A program made the translations under genes and the position numbers. Below are positions 43,735 to 56,282 of a DNA stretch of 64,000 nt, piece by piece. A model generated the notes under the pieces. The model searched no databases. It saw nothing but the letters and a program-made list of their open reading frames with translations, and was not told where the DNA came from. Origin of the DNA: Amborella trichopoda (Eukaryota > Streptophyta > Magnoliopsida > Amborellales > Amborellaceae). Where the stretch lies: assembly GCF_000471905.2 (NCBI RefSeq), contig NW_006496628.1, positions 1,151,395 through 1,215,394 of the forward strand, written 5' to 3'. Every line of letters starts with the position of its first letter. Position 1 is the stretch's first letter.

Positions 43735-44360
43735 GCAGCGCCGGTTGGGAAGAAGAGAACTCAGCATTAATTGGGAAGAATAGAAGCCAGCACCGGCTGG
43801 GACAAGAGGAGAACCTAGCATCGGTTGGGAAGAAGAGAACCCAGCACCTGCTGGGACAACAAGAGAACCCAACGCTGGTTGGGAAGAAGAGAACTCAACA
43901 CCGGGTGGGACAAGAACAGAACCCATTCCCGGTTGGGAAGAAGAAAACCCAGTGCCGGTTGGGAAGAAGAGAACCTAGGGCCAGTTGGGAAGAAGAGAAC
44001 TCAACACCCGGTGGGACAAGAATAGAACCCATCCCCGGTTGGGAAGAAGAAAACCCAGTGCCGGTTGGGAAGAAGAGAATCTGGGCCGGTAGGGAAGAAG
44101 AGAACCCAGCTTCGGTTGGGAAGAAGAGAACCCAATGTGGGCTGGGACAGGAAGAGAACCCAGCACTGGTTGGGAAGAAGAGAACCCATCGCCGGTTGGG
44201 AAGAAGAGAACCCAGTGTCGGTTGGGAAGAAGAGAACCCAGCATGGGCTGGGACAACAAGAGAACTCAGCCCCAGTTGGGAAGAAGAGAGCCCAGCGCCG
44301 GTTGGGAAGAAGAGAACTCAGCACCGGTTGGGGAATAGAAAGCCCAGCGTCGATTGAGAT
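43735..44360 (+). repeat. 27/30-bp minisatellite in the chromovirus LTR (about 22 units)
   Basis: Most units are gttgggaagaagagaaccca plus a gcgccg-type joint; a minority are gctgggacaacaagagaacc. A block of three units at 43891-43974 recurs almost unchanged at 43997-44080. Unit lengths divisible by three keep a 236-codon frame open on the plus strand and long frames on the minus strand. Confidence 0.93.
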
Positions 44361-44688
44361 GAGAGTTCAGCGTCAGCTGAGTTCTACATGCATGGTTTGA
44401 GAGTGCCACTTGTTATATGCATGTTGATGTAAGTGCCACTTGTTATATGCATGCTGATGTAAGTGCCACTTGTGACTGTCATAATGTATGACACTGGTAC
44501 TATTACTCTGTGATACTCTGTTACACTGTGAAACTGATATAGATATTCCGTGACATTGAGACGGTGATACTGATATTGTTATTATGTGATACTAATACTA
44601 TCATTCTGTGATAAATATGACTATGGGATTCTGATATATGTATAATTCCGACTTTGTTAAATGAGAACTATTAATCTTTGATTTCTAG
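44361..44688. other. Low-complexity LTR segment rich in tgtgatactg words
   Basis: Short degenerate repeats of gtaagtgccacttg (three times, 44400-44475) and ctgtgatactgatat (44500-44620). Part of the chromovirus LTR. Confidence 0.7.
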
Positions 44689-44950
44689 CCACTACGCAAT
44701 GGTTCCTCCATTGGTAGTAGATACTATGATTCTCTTATATTAATACTATTATACATTCCATGACCACTATGAAATGGGTTCTCCATTGGTAGTGGATATT
44801 TTGAATTTTGTCATATGTATTATGTTATACGTGACTTCTGGCCACCATGCAATGGGTCCTCCATTGGTAGCGGATATTCTGATTTTGTTATTTGAATTCT
44901 GTTATTCTGTGAATCCTGTGACCGCTACACAATGGGTCCTCTATAACTCG
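44689..44950 (+). repeat. ~77-bp tandem repeat (about 3.3 units)
   Basis: Units start ccactacgcaatgggtcctc and continue cattggtagtggatatt; starts at about 44689, 44764, 44841 and 44920. Confidence 0.88.
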
Positions 44951-46630
44951 AATCCTATGATAGAAGTAGAGTCGAGAGGTAATTATAAACAATAGGGTGG
45001 TTCGTGCCCCCCAACTTTCATAGCCACTACGCATTTGGTCGTCCAATTGTATTTCAATGCCCTCTCATCTAAGGCCTAAATGAGGGTCGCGTCTTGCAAG
45101 GCCACAGCCTATCGAAAACTGCAAAGCGCGCTGGGGATTGTGTGCGTGAGTGAGGACATTACGAAGTTGGGCCTGTACTTATCATTGTCCTCCCTCCTGA
45201 ATGGGGGTCGAAATCCTAAGTTCAGAACTGGCTTAGCTTGATCACTGTGGCTTCTACTTTGAGATCACTATTAATCTGTTCTATTTGTTTGAATTCTATA
45301 CTCTGTAAGAACATCTGACTATAACTGTGATCTGCGTAAAGGTAGATGTCACCTTGAGAACAAGTAATGCCCTAACCCCTGAGTTTTACCAGACAACATT
45401 TATATGCATTATGCTACGTGACCGTATTTTGTGAGATAAAGTTTTCCTGTTAAATCCTAAGCATGACATTATATGTATACTGACAATTCAGTATGCAAGG
45501 GTAGTAATCCACTTACTTGGCTTTTAGCTCATTCCATCTTAATTTCATAACTGTAGATTGAAGGGTGGTGGCAGCAGAGTCAAGGGGGGGAGGGGGGTAG
45601 CAGTTTTAGAGTGAGAAGCTTGAAATCAAGAAGTGAGAAGCCGTCTTTCGAGGACTTCTATAGTAGGTTTTGGTTTTTAGCAGCATGATGAATGCTTCAT
45701 TTTGTTTTTTTTTTTGGGGCCAGTAGTCCCTTCAAGAATTGTAAAGACTTTTGATGTTGAAGAAATGAAATGGTTGTATCTTTTGGTTTGATTTTTGGGC
45801 TTGATGGATGTATTTATTTTAAGTTTTCTTTCGTGGTTTGCTCTCGATTTCATAGTATTATGTGTTGAGCCACTCCCACCTGAGTGATGTTCGCGACCTC
45901 CGGACGCGATCCCACACTCTTTCGCTCTTCGACAAGGGGCGGGGTCATGCATGACGCCTCTTCGGCACCCCCAATAGTCACTCCTCGATGACAATCCACC
46001 TTCCTGTGACCTTTTTCCTTCCCCGCAACCCTTCGAGTTTGCCAGGAATTCACTCTTGCGGACCGGAAAAATCCTTCCCACCATCTTCTAATTGCTGGTG
46101 TTAGTGAAAAACCACCGAAAGTCCCCAGAAAAAGCTCCCTAAGTCCCTGCAACCCTACGGATTGCCCTTCTCCCTAGGTTCCCACCTCAGCAGTTCAACA
46201 AAGCTCATCGGAGTGTTGATAAGTGTTTGGTAAACCGAATGCAGCCCCTTCTCCTTCTCCTTCTCCTCCAACAACCAGAGACCTAATAAAGCCCTAGAAA
46301 GTCTCTACGATCTCCACTTTAGCAGCTGAACGGCCGTAGCAGTACTCGAACCCCGGTAGGGCACCTATGCAAATTTTGTTAAAGCCCCGAGGGACCCTCT
46401 TCCTTACTCAAAAAGCCTAGACACTTGCTAAAAAGTCTTTGCAATCACGTTGCCAAGCTTCGCACCTCATGAAGCTCGTAAGAAAAATCCTTTAGGACCT
46501 ATCTCTGCAAGATTTGGCTGAGAAGTGCTCACTGAAAAACCCTCGTCAGAAATCTTTGGCTCTCTTTCTCTCTCCAAAAGCTTTCTACGGTTTTACCCTT
46601 CGGTAAAGCAGTAAACTGGGGTTTCTCCCC

Positions 46631-46638
46631 TTTTTATA
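46631..46638 (-). promoter_or_regulatory. Degraded TATA box of the antisense promoter, copy D
   Basis: The minus strand reads tataaaaaggggagaaac, aligned with tatataagggggtaaa at 34504 and 63496. It is now upstream of no gene. Confidence 0.5.
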
Positions 46639-47189
46639 ACCACAGTATCATGAAGTGCCCCCTAAAAACTCAAAAGGATGCTCCAATCCTCAGCTCTTGA
46701 TGGCGATAGGACCAGGCCGGGGCGGGCCAAGTCTGAGATCTGAAGCATCATCGTCACATGCCTTGTCAAGACTTGCGTCACGTGCCTCATCGGAAGGCAA
46801 GCGTCGCGTGCCCCATCAAGACTTTTACCGAGCGTCTCAACCAGAGACTATCGCCTCACTTAGACCAGAGACTATCGCTGCGCATCTTGTCTAGAGATTA
46901 TCACTGTGCGTCTCGTCCAGGGGTCTTCGTCGTGCCTCTTGTCCACGGATCACCGCTGCACGGAACGTCAGGGGCTACTCCCACGTGCTTCACTAAGGGA
47001 CTTAGTGCATCACCTAGGCTTAATGATGAATGTGTGACTTCACACCTAGTGTCACGCACAGGCCTTGCCACTCCCCTTTAAACCATCATCTCTCATCCTC
47101 AGGGAGCCCAGTCTCTGGTGACGGCTCTATTCCCCCATGGAGTCACATCCCCTCACCGCTAACACCATGGTCCATGCTGTACGACCCTA

Positions 47190-48720
47190 AACTGCATAGC
47201 CATGCTCTAAACTATATGACCTAAAACTATCGTGGAGGTCTAGCCGCATGACCTTAAACTGCAAGGTCCTGGTTACATGACTTTACATTGCACTGCCACG
47301 GTCCGCACGTGCATGACCTTAAACTGCACTGCCAGAATCCATGCTGCATGATCCTAACTACACAGCCATGGTCCTTGTCACATGACTCAAAATTGTACGA
47401 CCATGGTCCAAGTATATGACTTTAAACTATAGCAGAGATCTACTTGTACGACCTTAAACTGCAAAGTCCTTGTCACATGACTCAAAACTATACGACCATG
47501 GTCCGAACTATATGACCCGCATGACGATAAAAGGCTTAACACCATGGTCCAAACGATATGACCCTAAGTTGTAGGAGAGGTCTAGTTGAACAAAAACAAA
47601 CTGCATAGTCCTAGCTATATGACTTTAAACTGCATAGCCATGGTCCGATCTACAATACCCTAAAACTGTAATGCACCGTGTGACGAATAGTCCATACACA
47701 CAACTCCAACTAAAACCCCAGCGGAGTTAGATTTATGCAAGGGTCGTACTCGCCCCGTCAACTCTAGAGAAGTTAAGGCCATTCTTACCCCTTCAACCCA
47801 CTGTGAGGTTCATCTGTGCTCTGGCCTGCCAGTGTTCCATGCACACTGATATTCATTATCCCCGTAGAGTCACACTGGCCCTCCTAATCCCCAGTGAAGC
47901 CTCTCCCGTTTACTACTCCTCATAGGGTACCTTCATCTACATCTCTTCGCATGTGTATAGCCTTAACTAACATTATCCACAGGAGTCAGATTGCTATCCA
48001 CATACCTACCCCCCCACCTCCCATGCAGCCCTACTGACATGGCGATTCATGCGGTCCATACTGCATGACCTTAAACTGCATAGCCATGTTCCAAACCATA
48101 TGACCTTAAACTATAGTGGAGGTCTAGTTGCACGACCTTAAACTGCATAGTCCGATTGCATGACCTAAAACTGCATAACAACAATCCAAGCTATATGACT
48201 TTAAACCATAGTGAACGTGCTGGCCGCATGAAGTTAAAATTCTTTGCCCAAGTCTGGGAGGCGCAACCTTAAAACATGCCCCCGTTAACCGTACACCCTT
48301 TTCATGTGCATATTGGTGCATGCTTTGTGTGTGCGTACCCTCTTCTTCTCCTCAATGAGCCTACTTAGGTGCACACGCCCTTTACGCGCATCTCCACGCA
48401 TGTCCTCCCTAGCCAGCCCATTCATGTGTACTTGCCACCTTCACCGTCTTTCATCATCCCCCAATGAGTCTTACCCATGCTCACCAAACCACAAGCCATC
48501 TTGGAACCCATATTCGCCGTCAGCTAGTGGCGCACCACCTTTCACCCACCATCCAATCAACTCTCCACATGCAACTTCATGCCATCCTCCCAAGTGAGTC
48601 AAAGTTATCACCAGACTCACTCTGTGGCCTCTACAGACTGTCATTCCTTACTGCTACGGTCCAGCTGTATGACCTTAAACTATAGTGTGCATCCTGACCG
48701 CATGACGTTAAAAGGCTTCG
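47190..48720. repeat. ~33-bp repeats, copy D array (inverse orientation)
   Basis: Repeated tgcatgaccttaaactgcat and atggtcc words. It is interrupted at 47700-48040 by unrelated sequence describing the same block as 33611-34000 and 62720-63060. Confidence 0.85.
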
Positions 48721-49080
48721 CATAGGTCTCGAAGGCATGACCCTAAAACACGCCTTCTAAAAAAAAAGGGGCATGGTGTACACGTGGACACGAGAACGCC
48801 ATGAGTAAAAATGACGGACGGGCATGGACACAAAACCATGAGTAAAAGAGTTCCATGGAAAAAGAAACCCAAGCACGGTAAAAAACCTAAGAGGGCATTG
48901 TGAGCAAAAATGGATGAAAAGGGTGGACATGACGACAAATTCATGGGTAAAAAAGCCCAAAAATAACAGAAGTTGGTGAAAACCATCCTCACGGCACCAC
49001 TTCCCCTGTTCAAGTGAAAACCCTCAAAGGGTGCTTGAACCGACAAAGGAGGTTGACGCACTTCCACAGTCTCAGCCGAC

Positions 49081-49580
49081 TCCCCAGTCTCATGGCTCAG
49101 CAGGGAGTGAGAGCCACATAAGATCTCCCCGGTTTCATGGCTCATCAGGGAGTGAGAGCTACATAAGATCTCCCCGATTTTATGGCTCATCAGGGAGTGA
49201 GAACCGCATAAGATCTCCCCGGCTTCATGGCTCATCAGGGAGTAATAGGCGCATAAGATCTCCCCAGTTTCATGGGTCATCAGGAAGTGAGAGCCACATA
49301 AGATTTCCCCACTTTCATGGATCATCAAAGTGTGAGAACCTCATAAGATCTCCCTAGCTTCATGGCTCATCAAGAGTGAGAGCCACATAAGATCTCCCCG
49401 ATTTCATGGCTCATCAGGGAGTGAGAGCCACATAAGATCACCCTGGTTTCATGGCTCATCAAGGAGTGAGAGCCGCATAAGATCTCCCTGGTTTCATGGC
49501 TCATTAAGGAGTGAGAGCCGCATAAGATCTCCTCAGTTTCATGGATCTTCAGGAAGTGAGAGCTGCATAAGATTTCCCCA
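49081..49580. repeat. 45-bp minisatellite (about 11 units) near the PPT of copy D
   Basis: Units are agatctccccggtttcatgg, ctcatcagggagtgagag and ccacata. Being 45 bp it stays open on both strands; the minus frame repeats a 15-residue SHETGEILCGSHSLM unit. Confidence 0.93.
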
Positions 49581-50039
49581 GTTCAACAACAACAAGAGCC
49601 CTTGAGGGTGAGGACGATGACCAAAATATCCCTCAGAAAATACTAAGAGCCATCGCAAAGGTAAGAAACCGATGAAGCTAGGGTCAAACCTGCCACAGGC
49701 TTCAGAGTACATCTTCTCCAAATCCCCTGGCCTACATGGGACTAGACTTTCGAGTTGAGTCAGAAGCCCCCGTTTGGACCCCTCTAAATGGGACCTACAG
49801 GAGATACCTTGAGCATCAAAAGTAAACCTGGTGTAGCACAAACCAATGCCGATCAAAGGTTCGTAGCATTTGGCCTTCAAAAAAGGCTTAGTTCTGTACG
49901 AGGCGGTCTTGACAAAGGCCTTATGCTTCAGAATCACAAATAGTCTATTGAACGTGCGAACTTTGACAAAGATTCCTCAAATTTCTAGAATGATTGCACT
50001 TCTCGATTCTCTTGAAGCACAACATTCGGTGGGGCATGC

Positions 50040-52682
50040 TGTTGGAAGGTATTTTTCATCAACATGGAGCCCCTGTTAATAAAGGTATGTAGTGGAAATT
50101 TGGACAGTCTCAGAACAACCCCAGAACTGGCCAAGTTCTTTATCAGGCCTCTCAAGAGTCTCGTACCAAGGTTTTTCTCATTCCGACATATCTAAAGTAG
50201 TTATGACTGAGAAATAGTTACGGCAGATCCGCCTTTAGGACTTGAAACTGACCCTTATTACTAGAGTTACATTTTTCAGCATCTCAAATTGTTGTGGGAC
50301 CACTCTCTTTGGATCCAACATGGTTGAAAACCCCCAGGGGTCAAATTTCATCCCAAATGGACACTCCAGGAAGACGTTATAGGTGAGAGAGTGAAACAGG
50401 TGAAGTCACACGCTATTCCCGTGCGGCCACCTTGCAACACTACACCATTGAAAGGACAGTCACGATAAGTGACTTTCGACGCTCATATCTCACTCGTCTC
50501 AAGTCAGATCAGGCTCAAGTTTAGTGAGCATGTTTGTCTAACCAAGACAAGCGATTTGATATGTGGTGCCCCGTGACGATATCTGAGTGCGAAGAAATGC
50601 TAGAGAGAACTTGTTGATCCCTGAAGAAAGTGCTTGAAACTCAACAACGTCGTGGTTCACTCGAGTATCATGTCGTTCGCGACCCTGATCGATGCGAGAC
50701 CAATTCCATTACGGGCGCAAGGTCTCAAGCCATCTCTGACTCGAACCCCGTACATGATTGCCGGTGGAATAATGTACACGAAGCTGACGAACTGAGTGCA
50801 AATTCTGTCACCGGATTCCTGATTCTGACCAAAATTCCAAACTTGCAAAATCTTCATTTGACCATGGAATCGAGAGGCGTTTGGTGCCCCGTGATTGTAG
50901 TAGCATTCTCCGTGTGGTTCAGTGAAGAAAACATAGAAAAACATGATGGAATGAACACACTATCGAACCCAATTTTCAAGATCTACTCAAATTTCAAGTC
51001 ACATGATCGTGCACTAAAAACACAATCCATGCCTCGAAGTTGGTATCAAATCGATCGTCATACCAATCCTTATAAGAAAATATGATCAACCATACATCAG
51101 AACGACCTCGGATTAGTCTTGCAAGATCACGCAAGTCCTAGGGCAACACAGGGACCATTCTAGAATTCCACAACTTGTTAGGAAGGGGCAAATCTATCAT
51201 TTTGCACCCTATTTTCAAATTTCTTTTAATTCAATTTAATCTTAATTTCTAGCAATTAGGGTTACTTTTGATCATCCACCCATGTTTGGGGCACACTTCT
51301 ATATATACATACCATCATTGTATGAGAAAAAAAAGAGAGAGCCGGAGGCATACACACACAACAAAGAGTCTTCACTTAATAAAAGTTTCTCTTTCTTACC
51401 ATTGTTGGGTCATGCTTGAGATAGGGAGTGAGGTGAGAGAAACTTTTGACTCATACCCCTAGGCCTGAGGTAAACCTTCTCTCTCTTTTATTTCTTTTCT
51501 TCTCTCTCTCTCTTCTCCCCTCTCTTCTCCTTCTTCTTCGTCTGAGTCCTCACAGGGATCATGCACGGTAGTGGCAGTGTCGTGCATGCCTCTCCCTTGG
51601 TCTCACAGGGCGTGCATGGTGATGGCAGTGCCATGCGCAAGCCTCCTTCCCCCTACTCATATGTTGCTTCCTTCAAGCGAGGTCTGTCGACAGCGGTGCC
51701 CATCGCAGCCCATAGACATAGCTTTGACGTCAGTGAAGACCAGACAACAAGGTTTATTGCCGCATCTCACGTCTAGTGTAGATTGCGATCCCTATCACCA
51801 CCCGCTAAGGACCCTGGCAGCACCTATCGCCATCCATGAGCCTGCTCCACGTGCTCATTGATCGTCGCTCTTCTCTCTGGGTCTCGCGCCTATCACCGTG
51901 TTACCTAGGAGAAACTATCGTCATGAGCCTCGTCCACATGCCCAGTGCTAGTCGCCATTCTCCCTGCATCTCGTGCGTATCGTCGTGTGCCTTGTCAAGA
52001 GCTAGCGATGTCAACAAGGGATGCACCGTCTCCTTGCATTGCCTATCATGATGCTTATTGGCGTCTGAATTTCCCCTTTTCTTCACCATCTCGTCCTTCC
52101 CTCTTCACCTCTTTCTCCTCTCACTTGACTAAGGGTAAACCTAGCCTATCACCAACGCACCGACCTCAATTTCGAGTAGTATTACTATTGTGCTAGTCCT
52201 GAGAACCATGCTTGTCTTGCTACCACTTCGAGTCAGTAATTTCTGGTGGTTATGCTAGTTTCACCCCTACATCAAGGTCTGTTCTCTTTTCTATCTTTCA
52301 CCGAACCTTGCACTTCATCGCCTTCTCATGTGAACGTGCATTACCCTAAGACATGGGTCGGTCCCGTCAACCCACTTGTCTTACAAATTAACCGTAGAAG
52401 TGTTGTGTAGAAAAACAAGAGCATTACAGGTTAAGGGAGGTGATTCTGAACCAGCTCAAGCAGCTAAAGAGCTTTCTTCGTGATTTAAGAGGGTGCCCAC
52501 GCGAGCCATCCCGAGTAAGTCTCGAACCCACCTAAAATTCTTCTCTCATTGGTTGGTATACATACCCTTAACATAGAGCAATGTTCCGAGAGAGCGATCT
52601 CAAATCCTGAGTTCACTAAAAACCCGAGACACATGCCGCTAGATCATCAACATCTGGAGAGCGAGATCGAGGCACCTAACGA
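50040..52682 (+). mobile_element. Family-L 3' LTR (copy D)
   Basis: 2,643 bp, starting TGTTGGAAGG after the PPT-like ggtggggcatgc and ending CCTAACGA. The core promoter is at 51299-51311 (ctatatatacata after gtttggggcacact). Hairpin words are present at about 51560-51640. It lacks both the 55-bp and the 42-bp minisatellites, making it the shortest copy. The terminal segment 52420-52682 matches copies A and C closely. Confidence 0.88.
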
Positions 52683-53869
52683 GTGCATACCTGCTAGTTA
52701 ATGCCGAATGAGTGGAGGCCATGCCTCCGATCAACGACAGATACCTAAAGAAATACTACCCATGAGCGGAAGTCATGGACAAGCAAACCTCATTCCTTTT
52801 CTCGCCCACATATGGGACCCCCTACAGTCCCTAAGGGTTGGGATGAAAACCCGCACTTCTCGCAGCAAGCAGCAACTGCCCCACGTGCATTCCTTTTCTC
52901 CACCATCAGCAGGGCTAAGGACTACGCCGGCCCTCAAGAAAAAATGGAAGGAGAGCAGCACATGACGACACAAGGCAAAGAAGGGGAATTCAGCATAAAA
53001 GGGGATTCCATTTCATGAATAAAAAAAAGGATTACATGTTTGTTACAATGCCCTTTGTGACACAAAAATGTGTACATCCATTATGAAGTGGGTCTCCTCC
53101 CTTCAAATGGCCAACCACCCCCCGCAGTGGTGGTGCCTTCAAGTGGTTTCATCCATCTCTTCAACCAAGACTTGAAGAACATGGGGAGTGTCGTTTCCTT
53201 CAACTCATCCTCTAGTGAAGATGATGAGCTCTCAGCGCCGCATACATGGCCTTGGGCCTCACGCCATGGGTTCCGCACAAATAGAGGAGGTCTGCAGCAA
53301 CAAGCTCGCCCTCTATCATGGGTCCATTGTCACCTCTGCACGGGTAGACATCTTCACAAGGACATTCAACACCCACGCGCACCCCAAAGGTCATTGTCAA
53401 GTAGTCAGCCCCAGCTACGGGCATCACTCACTGACCAAGCTCTTTAAAGAAAACAAAGTCTCCATACGGCCTCCACATAAAGGAGCATCCAAAATGGAAC
53501 TTCATCGCAAAGGGGAAAAGCTGCAATCATGCTCTCCTGCCTAGCCCCTTTTGAAAGACCAAGGCTCATCAAATCTTGCTGCTTCCCGAGCGCCACACCG
53601 CCCACTTGCTTAGCCATGTGTCACCACAATGGCACCTTGTTGACCACGACATTTAAACCTTCGCACACCGTACCTACCAGGTGTTACTCATGAAGTGTCA
53701 CAATCAAATCTCGTGCCACCACACTGCCAACTTGGTGTGTCAACAGATCACTCAAGAGGATCTTACGCCGAGGCCTTGCCACCACATGGTATACTTCATC
53801 TGACCTCGCTTAGCATGAGGGCGTCTCGTCAGCCGAACGCTGCCTCTACAAGCTTGCCCCCTCGGGGCA
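52683..53869. other. Unassigned spacer downstream of copy D
   Basis: GC-moderate DNA with several 60-125-codon frames but no domain I recognise. Text-like similarity to retroelement leaders is possible but unproven. Confidence 0.35.
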
Positions 53870-54232
53870 TGTCCATCTTCATCCACCCCCGATGGGTCCC
53901 ATCTTCTCTCACCCCCCATAGGTCCCATCTTCATTCACTCCCCCGTGGGTCCTATCTTCATTCACCCCTCGTGGGTACCATCTTCACTCACCTCCCTTGG
54001 GTATCATCTCCCTTCACTTCCCGTGGGTACCATCTCCATTCACCGCCCATGGGTGCCATCTCCAATCACCTCCCACGGATATCAACTTCATTCACCCCCT
54101 GTGGGTACTATCTTCACTTACCCCCTGTGGTTCCCATCTCCATTAACCCCCCCATGGGTCCCATCTTCATTCAGCCCTCACTGGTCCCATCTTCACTCAC
54201 CCCCCACGGGTCCCACTCTCCACTTCACCCCC
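53870..54232 (+). repeat. ~26-bp minisatellite running into the assembly gap
   Basis: About 13 units built on catcttcattcacccccc and gtgggtcc. The array is unbroken up to the first N, so the gap begins inside it. Confidence 0.92.
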
Positions 54233-55048
54233 NNNNNNNNNNNNNNNNNNNNNNNNNNNNNNNNNNNNNNNNNNNNNNNNNNNNNNNNNNNNNNNNNNNN
54301 NNNNNNNNNNNNNNNNNNNNNNNNNNNNNNNNNNNNNNNNNNNNNNNNNNNNNNNNNNNNNNNNNNNNNNNNNNNNNNNNNNNNNNNNNNNNNNNNNNNN
54401 NNNNNNNNNNNNNNNNNNNNNNNNNNNNNNNNNNNNNNNNNNNNNNNNNNNNNNNNNNNNNNNNNNNNNNNNNNNNNNNNNNNNNNNNNNNNNNNNNNNN
54501 NNNNNNNNNNNNNNNNNNNNNNNNNNNNNNNNNNNNNNNNNNNNNNNNNNNNNNNNNNNNNNNNNNNNNNNNNNNNNNNNNNNNNNNNNNNNNNNNNNNN
54601 NNNNNNNNNNNNNNNNNNNNNNNNNNNNNNNNNNNNNNNNNNNNNNNNNNNNNNNNNNNNNNNNNNNNNNNNNNNNNNNNNNNNNNNNNNNNNNNNNNNN
54701 NNNNNNNNNNNNNNNNNNNNNNNNNNNNNNNNNNNNNNNNNNNNNNNNNNNNNNNNNNNNNNNNNNNNNNNNNNNNNNNNNNNNNNNNNNNNNNNNNNNN
54801 NNNNNNNNNNNNNNNNNNNNNNNNNNNNNNNNNNNNNNNNNNNNNNNNNNNNNNNNNNNNNNNNNNNNNNNNNNNNNNNNNNNNNNNNNNNNNNNNNNNN
54901 NNNNNNNNNNNNNNNNNNNNNNNNNNNNNNNNNNNNNNNNNNNNNNNNNNNNNNNNNNNNNNNNNNNNNNNNNNNNNNNNNNNNNNNNNNNNNNNNNNNN
55001 NNNNNNNNNNNNNNNNNNNNNNNNNNNNNNNNNNNNNNNNNNNNNNNN
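54233..55048. other. Assembly gap (816 Ns)
   Basis: Unsequenced. The length may be an estimate. Long open frames crossing it are artefacts of N translation. Confidence 0.99.
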
Positions 55049-56282
55049 ACCGACTAGTGGGCACCATCCCAACACCCTCCCGCTGACACCCCCATCATTG
55101 ACCTTGTGCTGACACAAAACCTCTTGGGTCACTATAAAGCTACTCTTCGGAGCAACCCCCCCCCCCCCCCTAAAAAAAAGCAGATACGCTTTGCTCAAGG
55201 CTCTCAAGACTCTCAAGACCCGTCCGTCAAGCTTCACCACATTGGTGGCCTCTTTCTCCCAAAAAAGAAAACAAAGAAGACGAGCACGAGGCAATTATCG
55301 TAAGTAAAAGAAAAAGAGCTTCGGGCAGACATAGCCCCCCCCCCAAAAAAAAAGAAGGGGCTATGGATAAAATCTTCCAATAAAAAAAAAACAAGGGCAT
55401 GGTGAAAACCCACAATGGGCGCCATGAGTAAAAATGACAGGCGGGCAAAGCCATGAGTAAAAGAGTCCTAAAAAAAAATCCGGGCATGGAAAAAACCTGC
55501 AAACGGTGCCATGAGTAAAAGCGAAAGTTAACAGGTGGACGTGACCTCGAAGTCACGGCTAAAAACACCCCAACAAAGGGTTTGGTGAAAACCACTTCAC
55601 TGACACCATATCTCCTCGGGCCCAGTGAAAACCCGCAATGGGCGCTTAGACCGAACCTCCTGCTACCCGCCTTCTAAAAACCTCCCCAACACGGCCCTAG
55701 TGCCTTTCAAAAAAAAAAAGCTACGGTCCCAGTGCTTGCTAAAAAAACTATAGCCCCAATGCCTTCCAAAACAACCATGGTCCCAGTGCCTTCCAAAACA
55801 ACCATGGCCCCTGTGCCTTCCAAAAAAACTACAGCCCCAGTGCCTTCCCAAAAAAAAAACTATGGCCCAGTGCCTTCATAATTTTTCTGCCCCATTACCT
55901 TCAAAAAAAACCACATCCCGAGTGCCTTCCAAAAAAAACTACAGCCTCAGTGCCTTCCAAAAAAACTATGACCCCAGTGCCATGTTTTCTTTGTCTCGGG
56001 CCTTAGTGCAGCCTTCTCAATTTCGGCACCGGAGCATTATTATTCTGGTGTCTCCTTTCCTTTATCTCGAGCCTTAGTGCTGCCTTCCTGTTTTCGGTAC
56101 TGGAGCCTTAATGCTCTAATGCCACCCTTTTATCCTGGTCCCATAGTGCCGCCAACACAAAAAACCATCCTCTACTCCTCTTCTTTTCCATCAAACTTTT
56201 ACAGCCAGGGTGAAGTCCCCTAAAGTGGGATCGCTTTTGAAGCCATCCTCTTATCATGCCTGGATAGTCGGGATGCACCGAG
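55049..56282 (+). mobile_element. Family-L interior fragment
   Basis: The segment 55390-55660 (catgagtaaaaatgacaggc, gtgaaaaccc...aatgggcgctt) matches 48770-49030 of copy D in the same orientation, and a minisatellite follows at the position where copy D has its own. Poly-C and poly-A runs (55156-55178, 55338-55352) flank it. It belongs to a third partial element. Confidence 0.6.
55690..55985 (+). repeat. ~27-bp minisatellite (about 11 units)
   Basis: Units read ccagtgccttccaaaaaaac plus tatggcc or catggtc. It occupies the same relative place as the 45-bp array of copy D and the 40/48-bp arrays of the nested copy. Confidence 0.9.

Larger units (their letters stand above)
43697..45916 (+). 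mobile_element. 3' LTR of the Tekay/Del-like chromovirus
   Basis: Starts TGTAAGGACC, a typical Tekay/Del LTR start, right after the PPT. I place the end at about 45916, ccggacgcgatcccaca, because lineage LTRs usually end in a GC-rich stretch of that form; without a 5' LTR in the window this is an estimate. It contains two minisatellites. Confidence 0.75.
45917..50039 (+). mobile_element. 3' interior of a family-L element (copy D), plus strand
   Basis: This block is the inverse of 31039-35000 and 60441-64000: a promoter block (46.2-47.1 kb), the tttaaggtcatg array (47.2-48.7 kb), the catgagtaaaaatgac segment (48.77-49.03 kb), a minisatellite and the PPT. The PMD gene, expected below 46 kb on the minus strand, is missing, so the copy is truncated where it meets the chromovirus LTR. 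It is joined to LTR D. Confidence 0.8.

Noticed and set aside
49081..49580. CRISPR-like regular repeats
   Set aside because: Units are directly adjacent without unique spacers, and the setting is a plant retroelement; this is a minisatellite.
53695..55294. Very long ORFs across 54233-55048
   Set aside because: They are artefacts of translating Ns in the assembly gap.
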